Shown here: one piece after another, positions 7,594-14,308 of the stretch | How the letters are laid out: each line of letters begins with the position of its first letter | Position numbering within the stretch: position 1 is the first letter of the stretch | From: JAABYT01 sp041581935 | GTDB lineage: Bacteria; Pseudomonadota; Gammaproteobacteria; HK1 | Length of the DNA: 26,079 nucleotides | Assembly: GCA_041581935.1 (NCBI GenBank) | Contig: JBFICP010000015.1 | Coordinates: 1 to 26,079, forward strand | Direction of reading: 5' to 3' | Program-made: the position numbers and the translations under genes | The notes under the pieces: generated by a model | Database searches by the model: none | What the model was told of the DNA's origin: nothing | What the model saw: the letters and a program-made list of their open reading frames with translations, nothing else

Positions 7594-8943
7594 TCATATT
7601 CCATAGGCTTTGCGCAGCAGCGCGAGCGGCGGCTCGGCGCGTGAGCCGTCAGCAAGCGAATGCTCGATGTGCCGCGCCGCCATGGCACAGTCGCTGGTGT
7701 AATGATCGACGTTCGCATCGCCGACCCGTTTCGCCACCGGTCGCACCAGCTTCATGGCTATCTCGTGGTACTCTTTCTTCACGGCATAGGTTCCGTCGTG
7801 ACCAGAGCAGCGCTCAATGGCGGTTACCTGGGTGTCGGGCACGAGCTCCAGCACCTCCTTGGTTTTCAAGCCGATGTTCTGCACGCGCTGGTGGCAGGCG
7901 ACGTGGTATGCCACCTTGCCGAGCGACGCTTTGAAATCCGTGCGCAGCTTGCCCGCCCGGTGGCGCAGCATCAGATACTCGAACGGATCGAAGATCGCAT
8001 CGCGCACCTTCGCGACGTCGGTATCTTCGGGCAGCATCAGCGGCAGCTCCTGCTTGAACATCAGCACGCATGACGGAATCGGTGCGACAATGTCGAAGCC
8101 CTGATCGACGAACGCAGCGAGGCGCGGCACGTTGTGGCGTCGCGCTCGATCCACCGCTTGCAGATCCCCGAGCTCGAGCTTGGGCATGCCGCAGCAGCGC
8201 GCATCGTCACAGAGCACGACCGCAATGGCGTTGTGCTCGAACACCGCGACCAAATCCTCACCGAGCGCGGGCTCGTTGAAGTTTCCGTAGCAGGTGCCGA
8301 ACAGCACCACCTTGCCGCGGGTCGAATCCGTTGCTTCGATGTCGCCGGACCGACTTTTGTGCCCACGCAGGCGCTTGCGCAGCGTTTGGCTGTGATACTC
8401 CGGCACGCGCGCATCGCGGTGCACGCCGAGGGTGCTCTCCAGCACCACGCGCGCCGCCTTCATCTTGTTGGCGGTGTTTACCACAGGAGTCGCGACGGGG
8501 ATGCTGGCGAGACCGCCGACGGTGTCGGTGGCGCTCAGCACACGATCCCGAGTGCGCACTTTTCCATTGCGATTGGCGACCGCCTTGGCCCGCAACATGA
8601 GGTGTGGAAAGTCCACGTTCCACTCGTGCGGAGGCACGTACGGGCACTTGGTCATGAAGCACATGTCGCACAGATAACAGTGCTCCACGACTTTCCAGTA
8701 GTCGGACTTGTCGACCCCGTCGAGCTCCATCGACTCGGACTCGTCGATGAGATCGAACAGCGTCGGAAACGCGTTGCACAAACTGAAGCAGCGTCGGCAA
8801 CCGTGGCAGATATCGAATACGCGCTCGAGCTCGGCGCTGAGCGCGCCCTCGTCGTAGAACTCGCGGCTGCGCCAGTCGAGGGGGTGGCGCCCGGGCGCGT
8901 CCAAGCTGCCCTCGCGAGGGCGCGATTGATTAGCGTCGCTCAT
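7594..8943 (-). CDS. HdrD/GlpC-like Fe-S oxidoreductase (heterodisulfide reductase-related)
   Basis: A 449-residue protein. The N-terminal half carries two 4Fe-4S cluster motifs: C46-C49-C52-C56 (CHGCRRCFSLC) and C89-C92-C95-C100 (CYLCDMCFMTKCP). The second has four residues, not three, before its last cysteine. The C-terminal half has two CCG-type domains as in GlpC, HdrB and HdrD. The first is intact (C218, then CCGMP at 250-254). The second reads C350 followed by C379-S380-G381, so one cysteine is replaced by serine. There is no flavin domain, so it is probably an electron-transfer subunit needing a partner. The ATG at 8943 is chosen because coding-like sequence and homology begin there; the frame remains open upstream across the rubrerythrin gene only by chance. 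It lies between rubrerythrin and DUF3501 in one operon. Confidence 0.85.
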   Translation of the reverse strand: MSDANQSRPREGSLDAPGRHPLDWRSREFYDEGALSAELERVFDICHGCRRCFSLCNAFPTLFDLIDESESMELDGVDKSDYWKVVEHCYLCDMCFMTKCPYVPPHEWNVDFPHLMLRAKAVANRNGKVRTRDRVLSATDTVGGLASIPVATPVVNTANKMKAARVVLESTLGVHRDARVPEYHSQTLRKRLRGHKSRSGDIEATDSTRGKVVLFGTCYGNFNEPALGEDLVAVFEHNAIAVVLCDDARCCGMPKLELGDLQAVDRARRHNVPRLAAFVDQGFDIVAPIPSCVLMFKQELPLMLPEDTDVAKVRDAIFDPFEYLMLRHRAGKLRTDFKASLGKVAYHVACHQRVQNIGLKTKEVLELVPDTQVTAIERCSGHDGTYAVKKEYHEIAMKLVRPVAKRVGDANVDHYTSDCAMAARHIEHSLADGSRAEPPLALLRKAYGI

Positions 8944-9001
8944 GCGCGTGCCAACGCTCAGCAGGCGACTCTCGTACCGCCCGTCGCTCCCGCTTCGACG
9001 A

Positions 9002-9421
9002 TCAGGCGTCGAGTCCGTCGAGTGCCTTCTGAAAGCGGTTGGCGTGGGAGCGTTCAGCCTTGGCCAGGGTCTCGAACCAGTCGGCGATCTCGTCGAAGCC
9101 CTCATCGCGCGCGGCTTTGGCCATGCCCGGATACATGTCGGTGTACTCGTGGGTTTCTCCGGCGATGGCGGCCTTGAGATTGTCGCTGGTACCACCGATA
9201 GGCAGTCCCGTGGCCGGGTCCCCGACCGCCTCGAGATACTCGAGGTGCCCGTGGGCGTGCCCGGTCTCGCCTTCGGCGGTGGACCGGAAGACCGCAGACA
9301 CGTCGTTATAGCCTTCCACGTCCGCCTTACTCGCGAAGTAGAGATAGCGCCGGTTGGCCTGTGACTCGCCTGCGAATGCGTCCTTGAGATTCTGCTCCGT
9401 CTTGCTGCCTTTGAGGTCCAT
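9002..9421 (-). CDS. Rubrerythrin (erythrin domain only)
   Basis: A 139-residue ferritin-like four-helix protein. All seven expected diiron ligands are visible: E19 (AGES), E52 and H55 (EGETGH), E89 and E92 (GETHEY), E123 and H126 (AERSH). Rubrerythrins reduce hydrogen peroxide in oxidative-stress defence. The C-terminal rubredoxin domain of classical rubrerythrin is absent, with the protein ending shortly after the last ligand helix, so electrons must come from another protein. The Fe-S protein encoded next is an obvious candidate donor (inference). The ATG at 9421 is preceded by GGAG at a reasonable distance (TTGGAGTCACACCG before the start). It is the first gene of the three-gene operon. 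Confidence 0.9.
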   Translation of the reverse strand: MDLKGSKTEQNLKDAFAGESQANRRYLYFASKADVEGYNDVSAVFRSTAEGETGHAHGHLEYLEAVGDPATGLPIGGTSDNLKAAIAGETHEYTDMYPGMAKAARDEGFDEIADWFETLAKAERSHANRFQKALDGLDA

Positions 9422-9453
9422 CGGTGTGACTCCAATTTTGTGTGGCTGATGTT

Positions 9454-9485
9454 CCGGGCGCCGCGACTCGCGGCGCGAAGCCCGG
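9454..9485 (-). repeat. GC-rich inverted repeat in the rubrerythrin 5' leader
   Basis: GCGCCGCGACTCGCGGCGC (9458-9476) is a perfect 9-1-9 palindrome. Outer CCGG arms (9454-9457 and 9482-9485) can extend it. It lies between the candidate promoter and the rubrerythrin start, so it would form a strong hairpin in the mRNA leader. There is no T-run after it in the leftward direction, so it is not a simple terminator. It may stabilise the mRNA or act as a DNA site. Confidence 0.55.
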
Positions 9486-9496
9486 GAAAACCGCTT

Positions 9497-9526
9497 ATTA
9501 GACTCAGTCTAAATAATGTCTGAAAA
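9497..9526 (-). promoter_or_regulatory. Candidate promoter of the rubrerythrin operon
   Basis: Reading leftward, TTTTCA (9521-9526, 4/6 match) and TCTAAT (9497-9502, 5/6 match to TATAAT) are spaced by 18 bases. The -10 overlaps one arm of the palindrome at 9498-9512, so a protein bound there would block RNA polymerase. Confidence 0.5.
9498..9512. promoter_or_regulatory. 15-bp perfect palindrome, likely operator of the rubrerythrin operon
   Basis: TTAGACTCAGTCTAA is a perfect 7-1-7 inverted repeat. The 7-1-7 geometry with TTA...TAA ends is the shape of Fur-superfamily (PerR/Fur) boxes, although the inner bases differ from the known PerR box, and an Rrf2-type or other redox regulator is possible. 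Its overlap with the promoter -10 suggests repression. The regulator is not in the window. Confidence 0.55.
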
Positions 9527-9640
9527 TATATTGTCGGGCCCCGAAGTGTCAACCGGAACGATCAATTGAGCCTCACCCGGCGTGGTTTGACCGCCCCCCG
9601 AACGCTACGGTAGCTTAGCGTCCTCAAAACGGGGGCAGCG

Positions 9641-9880
9641 GTGGCACGCAAGAAGCAGGGCGTCGATTTCGAGGCCGCCCTCGAAGAGCTCGAGGGACTG
9701 GTGGAGCGCATGGAAGAAGGTGATTTGAGCCTCGAAGAATCCCTCAAGACCTACGAGCGCGGCATCGAGCTGAGTCGTGTGTGTCAGAAGTCTCTGGATG
9801 CCGCCGAGCAACGCATTCGCATTCTCAGTGAAAAGAACGGAAGCGCCGAAATTCAGGACTTTCAGGCCGATGAGGATTAG
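9641..9880 (+). CDS. xseB: Exodeoxyribonuclease VII small subunit
   Basis: A 79-residue acidic helical protein: FEAALEELEGLVERMEEGDLSLEESLKTYERGIEL is the XseB signature (VDFEAALEELE... near residues 8-18). XseB forms coiled-coil complexes with XseA, giving the nuclease that degrades single-stranded DNA to oligonucleotides. The start is a GTG at 9641 preceded by GGGGGCAGC; homology begins at once (ARKKQGVDFE). The gene order xseB-ispA is the common proteobacterial arrangement. xseA is elsewhere. A weak promoter-like TTGACC (9587-9592) lies about 50 bases upstream without a good -10. Confidence 0.93.
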   Translation: MARKKQGVDFEAALEELEGLVERMEEGDLSLEESLKTYERGIELSRVCQKSLDAAEQRIRILSEKNGSAEIQDFQADED

Positions 9881-9942
9881 GCGTGCCTAGCCGCGTACCG
9901 GCTCACGAGTCACTCCGTGCCCGGGCTGACGTCGAGCGAGGC

Positions 9943-9976
9943 GCCTGCAACCGGCAATAAGCGCCGGTGCGCAGGC
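9943..9976 (+). repeat. Nested stem-loop between xseB and ispA
   Basis: GCCTGC (9943-9948) pairs with GCAGGC (9971-9976), and inside it ACCGGC (9950-9955) pairs with GCCGGT (9963-9968) around a 7-nt A/T-containing loop. A further outer pair, CCGTGC (9915-9920) with GCACGG (9982-9987), can extend it. There is no T-run, so it is not a terminator. It may be an mRNA-processing or stability element ahead of ispA. Confidence 0.45.
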
Positions 9977-10001
9977 ACAAAGCACGGGCGAACGGGGCGA
10001 C

Positions 10002-10901
10002 ATGCAGGCCGACACCAGCGCGATCTTCGAATTCGATCTGAGCAATTACCGCGCGCGCGTCAATCGCGCCCTCGAGGCCTGTCTGCCGGCATCCGATCGC
10101 GAGCCTGCGCAGCTGCACCAGGCGATGCGCTACGCGGTCCTCGACGGAGGCAAACGCGTACGCGCGACGCTCGTCTACGCGAGCGGTGAAGCGGTGGGCG
10201 CCGACGCATCACTTCTCGATGCGCCTGCCTGTGCGGTGGAGCTCGTCCACGCCTACTCGTTGGTGCACGACGACTTGCCGGCCATGGACAACGACGATCT
10301 GCGCCGTGGCAAGCCCACCTGCCACCGCGCTTTCGGAGAGGCGAACGCGATGCTGGCCGGCGACGCACTGCAGTCCCTCGCCTTCGAGGTGCTCGCGGCG
10401 GGCGCGGCAAAGTCGCCGCGCGGCGTCGAGATGGTGGCGGCGCTTGCCGCGGCCAGCGGTTCGCTCGGCATGGCCGGTGGTCAGGCCATCGATCTGGCGG
10501 CGGTGGGTTGTGAGCTGAGCCTGGCGGCGCTCGAGAACATGCACCGGCAAAAAACCGGCGCGCTGATTCGCGCCAGCGTCCGATTGGGCGCGCTTTGTGG
10601 CGGCGACGTCGACGCCAGCGAGCTCGCGCGGCTCGACGCCTACGCGGCCTGCATCGGTCTCGCCTTTCAGGTGCGCGACGATATCCTCGACGTCGAATCC
10701 GATACCGAAACCCTCGGCAAGACTCAGGGTGCCGACGTGGCGCTCGACAAGCCCACCTATCCGTCGCTGCTGGGACTTTCGGCCGCCAAGCAGAAAGCCG
10801 ACGAGCTGCACGTGCGCGCCATGGTCGAGCTGGCCGGGTTCGATGCGCGCGCCGATGCGCTGCGCGGATTGTCGGCCTTCATCGTCAATCGCTCCCACTG
10901 A
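10002..10901 (+). CDS. ispA: (2E,6E)-farnesyl diphosphate synthase
   Basis: A 299-residue trans-isoprenyl diphosphate synthase. The first aspartate-rich motif is D90-D91-LPAM-D96 with NDDLRRGKPT after it, and the second is D226-D227-IL-D230. LDGGKRVR (residues 48-54) is the conserved isopentenyl-diphosphate binding segment. The residue five positions before the first Asp motif is tyrosine (HAYSLVHDD), as in E. coli IspA, which fits C15 farnesyl diphosphate as product. The enzyme makes the precursor for ubiquinone and undecaprenyl phosphate in the cytoplasm. The 299-residue length equals E. coli IspA. It lies 121 bases after xseB. In many relatives dxs follows; here folE2 follows instead. A geranylgeranyl synthase is the main alternative. 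Confidence 0.93.
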   Translation: MQADTSAIFEFDLSNYRARVNRALEACLPASDREPAQLHQAMRYAVLDGGKRVRATLVYASGEAVGADASLLDAPACAVELVHAYSLVHDDLPAMDNDDLRRGKPTCHRAFGEANAMLAGDALQSLAFEVLAAGAAKSPRGVEMVAALAAASGSLGMAGGQAIDLAAVGCELSLAALENMHRQKTGALIRASVRLGALCGGDVDASELARLDAYAACIGLAFQVRDDILDVESDTETLGKTQGADVALDKPTYPSLLGLSAAKQKADELHVRAMVELAGFDARADALRGLSAFIVNRSH

Positions 10902-11053
10902 GGGGCACGCCGAGACTGCCCGATGGCGAGCGGGCCCCGTGTGGCGCCGTGTGGCCCATAGCAGGTACCATGGGCGGCCAAGGTGATCGCCCCGGGGGCA
11001 CCGTTGCCTCCCGGTGTGAGAGACAAACCGCATGACGCGAGGATGATGCGCCC
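10902..11053 (+). other. ispA-folE2 intergenic region
   Basis: This 152-base gap contains GGCCCAT ... ATGGGC inverted repeats (about 10950-10975) and a GC-rich GGTG...CACC repeat around CCCCGGGG (about 10982-11002). Neither is followed by a T-run. No clear Zur-type palindrome is seen ahead of folE2. The promoter of folE2 is not recognisable. Confidence 0.3.
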
Positions 11054-11887
11054 ATGAACCCACCCACCGTTGCAGTGGCCGAAGTCGACGAGGCCGCTTC
11101 CATCGAGGACGTGCAGGCGCGCGCCGACACCCGCCGCCTGCCCATCGACAAGGTCGGTATCAAGGGCATCCGCCACCCGGTGCGCGTGCGCGATCGATCC
11201 GGCGGCGAGCAGCACACCATCGCCACCTTCGACATGTTCGTAACCCTGCCCCACGATTTCAAAGGCACGCACATGTCACGGTTCGTCGAAGTGCTGAACA
11301 ACCACGAATACGAGATCACGGTAGAGTCGTTCCGCGTCATGCTCAAAGAGATGACCGCGCTCCTGGAAGCCGAGTCCGGCTACATCCAGATGGGGTTCAC
11401 CTATTTCGTCAACAAGGCGGCGCCGGTGAGCGGCGTGCAAAGCCTCATGGACTACGAGGTGACCCTTAGCGGCACCTTCGGCGAGGACGGCACGGCCATG
11501 CACGTCAAGGTGGTGGTGCCGGTAACCAGCCTGTGTCCCTGCTCCAAGGCGATTTCGGACTACGGCGCGCACAACCAGCGTTCTCACGTGACGGTGGAGG
11601 CAAAGACCGACGCGTTCGTGTGGATCGAGGAGCTCATCGACATCGTCGAATCGGAGGCCTCGTGCGAGCTCTACGGTCTTCTCAAACGACCGGACGAGAA
11701 GTACGTCACCGAACGCGCCTACAACAACCCCAAATTCGTCGAGGACATGGTGCGCGACGTGGCGGGACGGTTGAACGAGGACCCGAGAATTCTCGCCTTC
11801 GTGGTCGAGTCCGAGAACTTCGAGTCGATTCACAACCACTCGGCCTACGCACGTATCGAGTCCGACAAGGACCGCGACGGCGCCTGA
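11054..11887 (+). CDS. folE2: GTP cyclohydrolase FolE2 (type IB)
   Basis: A 277-residue member of the FolE2 family, which converts GTP to 7,8-dihydroneopterin triphosphate for folate synthesis. FolE2 is unrelated in close sequence to FolE and can use metals other than zinc. The catalytic/metal block is VTSLCPCSKAISDYGAHNQRS, with C161 and the nearby H173. ASCELYGLLKRPDEKYVTE (from residue 202) and the C-terminal ESIHNHSAYA, carrying the metal-ligand histidine, are further family hallmarks. Other typical segments are HPVRVRD, NNHEYEITVESF and PKFVEDMVRDV. The ATG at 11054 has a GAGG about 10 bases before it. The gene converges on the FIST gene with a 21-base gap. Confidence 0.93.
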   Translation: MNPPTVAVAEVDEAASIEDVQARADTRRLPIDKVGIKGIRHPVRVRDRSGGEQHTIATFDMFVTLPHDFKGTHMSRFVEVLNNHEYEITVESFRVMLKEMTALLEAESGYIQMGFTYFVNKAAPVSGVQSLMDYEVTLSGTFGEDGTAMHVKVVVPVTSLCPCSKAISDYGAHNQRSHVTVEAKTDAFVWIEELIDIVESEASCELYGLLKRPDEKYVTERAYNNPKFVEDMVRDVAGRLNEDPRILAFVVESENFESIHNHSAYARIESDKDRDGA

Positions 11888-11908
11888 ACGCTCACCGCAG
11901 CCGCGGCT

Positions 11909-13030
11909 CTACGCGAACAGCGTGAGCACGCCCGTATAGCCGTAGAGGCGGTTGTGGGAAATCTCCCCGTTGCCGAAGAAGCCCACCAGAGGAATCGGCC
12001 CAAGCGCGCTCTCGATGAGCTTGAGCTCCGCCGAGTCCGGTCCGAGAAGGTTCGGACCGCGCGCAAGGCAGGTGTAATAAACGCCACCCCGCGGCGTTGC
12101 ATGCAGGGCACCCTCGAGCTCGCCGAGCATGCGTTTCATATCCTGCTCGGCGGCCGTCGGGTCACGAAGACAAAACATCACCCGGTCGCCCTCCTCCACC
12201 CACGCGGCGATGGCAAGCGCGCCGCTCGCCTCGTCGATGCCGGCCAGATTGCGCACCACGTAGTCGCCGGTGTCGGATCCCTTCACCGGCAGACCGGCGA
12301 ATACCCGGCTGCCGAGACCCGCCGGGTCTGCGGCGAGCGGTGCTCCGATGTCCTCGTAGAAAACCTCCAGGGCCGGGCGGCCGTCGAGCGCGAGCAGCAC
12401 GTTGCCACGGCACCGGGTGATCCGATGGCGCGCGCCGAGCGGCGAACAGCCCTGGGTGAGGCGGGTGACGACGCTGACCCGCGGGTCGAAGAGCACCCCC
12501 GATAGACCCCCACTGGTGGGACCGTCGGCAAGCTGGGGGTGCTCGCCGCGCGAACTCGTCAAGCCGCCGACCACGAAGCCCGCGTCCATCCGGGCGCACA
12601 GGGCGTCGACCAGCCGGTCGATGCCGCCGTTGTGGGGGTCGCCGTGCACCATCGCGAAGCGTGCCCCGTGCCGATCGCACCAGGCGCCGTGGACCGCTTC
12701 GAATGCCTCGAGCCCGTCGACGATGCTCGGAAACACGCGAAACGAGTCCTCGGGAAAGCGCGCCGTGAGCAGACACAGCGCGGGTTCGTCGAAGTACTCG
12801 ATGCCGGTGGCGCAGATGCCGAGACCGACGCTGCCCACCCAATGGGCGATGCCGGTGGTGTCGCGCAGATAGGCGGCAATGTCGGCGAAGTCCGGCGCGA
12901 ATGCGTCGCTCGCGTACACGAACCCCAGGTTGGCGCCATCTCCGGGGCCGAGGTCGGCGAGGCACGCCTGGGCAGCAGCCCGCCACTCGCGGTGGGCGGC
13001 ATGCGCGACCCGCATGCTGTCGGTGCTCAT
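11909..13030 (-). CDS. FIST-domain sensory/signal-transduction protein (FIST N + FIST C)
   Basis: A 373-residue cytoplasmic protein with no signal peptide or membrane segment. The N-terminal part (NLGFVYASDAFAPDF, GSVGLGICATGIEYF, GGLTSSRG) and the middle/C-terminal part (QGCSPLGARHRITR, VFAGLPVKGSDTGDYVVRNL, CLARGPNLLGPDSAELKLI, GFFGNGEISHN) are the FIST_N and FIST_C domains. These are proposed small-ligand-binding sensory domains, often fused to or near signalling proteins. Here no output domain is fused. The start ATG at 13030 (MSTDSMRVAH) has a G-rich sequence upstream; the frame extends 12 codons further to 13066, without support. The ligand is unknown. It lies next to the two-component genes, though oppositely oriented, so a signalling link is only a suggestion. 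Confidence 0.85.
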   Translation of the reverse strand: MSTDSMRVAHAAHREWRAAAQACLADLGPGDGANLGFVYASDAFAPDFADIAAYLRDTTGIAHWVGSVGLGICATGIEYFDEPALCLLTARFPEDSFRVFPSIVDGLEAFEAVHGAWCDRHGARFAMVHGDPHNGGIDRLVDALCARMDAGFVVGGLTSSRGEHPQLADGPTSGGLSGVLFDPRVSVVTRLTQGCSPLGARHRITRCRGNVLLALDGRPALEVFYEDIGAPLAADPAGLGSRVFAGLPVKGSDTGDYVVRNLAGIDEASGALAIAAWVEEGDRVMFCLRDPTAAEQDMKRMLGELEGALHATPRGGVYYTCLARGPNLLGPDSAELKLIESALGPIPLVGFFGNGEISHNRLYGYTGVLTLFA

Positions 13031-13148
13031 GCCGCCATCATGCCCCCCGGCGCGCAGGCCGTACAATCCGCCGGAGAACCCCCTGCCGGGCCATGCTCCC
13101 GGCGCGTGACGAGGCCCTGGTCGCGCGCAATCTCGCCACCCCAGGACC

Positions 13149-13164
13149 GCCCCGTCGACGGGGC
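13149..13164. repeat. 16-bp perfect palindrome
   Basis: GCCCCGTCGACGGGGC reads the same on both strands. It lies just after the end of the small membrane-protein frame and upstream of the FIST gene. It has no T-run. It could be a DNA-binding site for the FIST promoter region or a stable RNA hairpin. Confidence 0.4.
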
Positions 13165-13176
13165 AGGACTTCCCGC

Positions 13177-13308
13177 TCAGCCGCTCTGGCTGATGACCAG
13201 CACCACCAGTCCCAAAACGGCGGACACCGCCAGACCCGCCGCCAGGCCGGCCAGCAGGCAGTGCCAGAGACCGCTGAGCACCGCGTCAGGGGTCGTTCGT
13301 GATGTCAT
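13177..13308 (-). CDS. Possible small single-pass membrane protein
   Basis: A 43-residue frame starting MTSRTTPDAVLSG and ending LVISQSG. Nearly all of it after residue 17 is hydrophobic (CLLAGLAAGLAVSAVLGLVV), a credible single transmembrane helix. GGGAG lies 6 bases before the ATG at 13308, a good ribosome binding site. The frame stays open to 13446, but that longer version has no ribosome binding site and a proline/serine-rich low-complexity start, so the short form is preferred. No homologue is recognised. It lies between the FIST gene and the response regulator. It may be spurious. Confidence 0.35.
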   Translation of the reverse strand: MTSRTTPDAVLSGLWHCLLAGLAAGLAVSAVLGLVVLVISQSG

Positions 13309-13513
13309 GTGCGCTCCCGAGGCCACCGCGAGACGGGCCTCGTCGGGTGGGGCCAGTGTCTGCTCCAGGGTGCCATTAAACGACTCGATCGGGGGCGCGG
13401 GCGGGCGCGATGGGGAAGAATCGGGGTGTAATTGTGGCGAAATCATGGAAATCGGGTCGTCGGGCTTTCAGCGTCTCGGGATTACAGTAAATTTGTCCGA
13501 AGGAACTCTTAAC

Positions 13514-14275
13514 ATGAACAACGTCCGTTTTGCCTCTCAGCTTGAGCACGACGGCCGCCACCACATGCGAGAACGTGACATGGGCAGAAAAATCGCCATC
13601 GTAGAGGACGAAGAGGCCATTCGGGAGAACTACGCGGTGGCATTCCGCCGCCAGGGTTACGACGTGCTCACCTTCGGCGACCGGCCCGGGGCACTCGAGG
13701 CCTTCGTCGAGCGCCTGCCGGACCTGGCTATCGTCGATGTGGGTCTGGGTGACGAGGCGGAGGGTGGCTTCGAGCTTTGCCGTCAGCTGCGCGGCCTCTC
13801 GACCGGCGTGCCGATCATCTTTTTGACCGCGCGCGACAGCGATCTGGACACCATCTCGGGTCTGCGCCTGGGCGCGGACGACTATCTCAGCAAGACCGTG
13901 AGTCTGCCGCATCTGCTGGCCCGGGTAGCGGCGTTGTTGCGCCGCGTCGACGCGCTCAAGCTGGCACCCGACGACACCAAGGTGCTCGAGCGCGGACATC
14001 TCGAGCTCGATCTGGACCGTATGTCGGCCACCTGGCGGGGTACGGCACTCGAGCTTACCGTGACGGAGTTCTGGATCGTTCATGCCCTGGTACGCTTCCC
14101 GGGCCACGTGAAAACCCGCGACCAGCTCATGCAGGAGGCCAACGTCGTCGTGGATGACAGCACCATCACCTCGCACATCAAACGGGTGCGCAAGAAGTTC
14201 CAGGCCATCGACGCCGATTTCGACTGTATCGATACGGTCTATGCCATGGGCTACCGCTGGACTTGCGCGGCCTGA
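13514..14275 (+). CDS. pdsR: PdsR-type response regulator (OmpR-like, dedicated-sortase system)
   Basis: A 253-residue regulator with an N-terminal receiver and a C-terminal winged-helix DNA-binding domain. Numbered from the chosen start, the acidic pair is E31/D32, the phosphoacceptor is D75 (LAIVDVGLGD), the conserved Thr is T105 and the Lys is K127. The C-terminal domain reads ELTVTEFWIVHALVRFPGHV, then DDSTITSHIKRVRKKF and DTVYAMGYRW. GGFELCRQLRGLS and EANVVVDDSTITSHI resemble the proteobacterial dedicated sortase system response regulator family, recalled without a search. The ATG at 13514 is preceded by GAAGGAA at 8-base spacing. The ATG at 13580 (MGRKIAIVEDE) matches the usual family N-terminus and is the alternative. 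The kinase gene follows 33 bases downstream. Confidence 0.8.
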   Translation: MNNVRFASQLEHDGRHHMRERDMGRKIAIVEDEEAIRENYAVAFRRQGYDVLTFGDRPGALEAFVERLPDLAIVDVGLGDEAEGGFELCRQLRGLSTGVPIIFLTARDSDLDTISGLRLGADDYLSKTVSLPHLLARVAALLRRVDALKLAPDDTKVLERGHLELDLDRMSATWRGTALELTVTEFWIVHALVRFPGHVKTRDQLMQEANVVVDDSTITSHIKRVRKKFQAIDADFDCIDTVYAMGYRWTCAA

Positions 14276-14308
14276 GCGGCCGCGTCAGGCGCTTGCAGCG
14301 ACCATGGA

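Noticed and set aside
7594..9552. Extended form of the Fe-S protein across the rubrerythrin gene
   Set aside because: The extension is the rubrerythrin coding region read in another frame and is Ser/Arg-rich; the family N-terminus starts at 8943.
11888..11930. GCTCAC/GTGAGC inverted repeat between folE2 and the FIST gene as a terminator
   Set aside because: Only 6 bp with a loop of about 30 bases and no T-run in either direction.
13177..13446. 89-codon version of the small membrane protein
   Set aside because: The upstream ATG lacks a ribosome binding site and the added residues are low-complexity; the 43-codon form has GGGAG at good spacing.
12539..14275. A 578-codon frame reading into the response regulator
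   Set aside because: The first part is antisense to the FIST gene and shows no family similarity. The receiver domain and a good ribosome binding site place the start at 13514 (or 13580).
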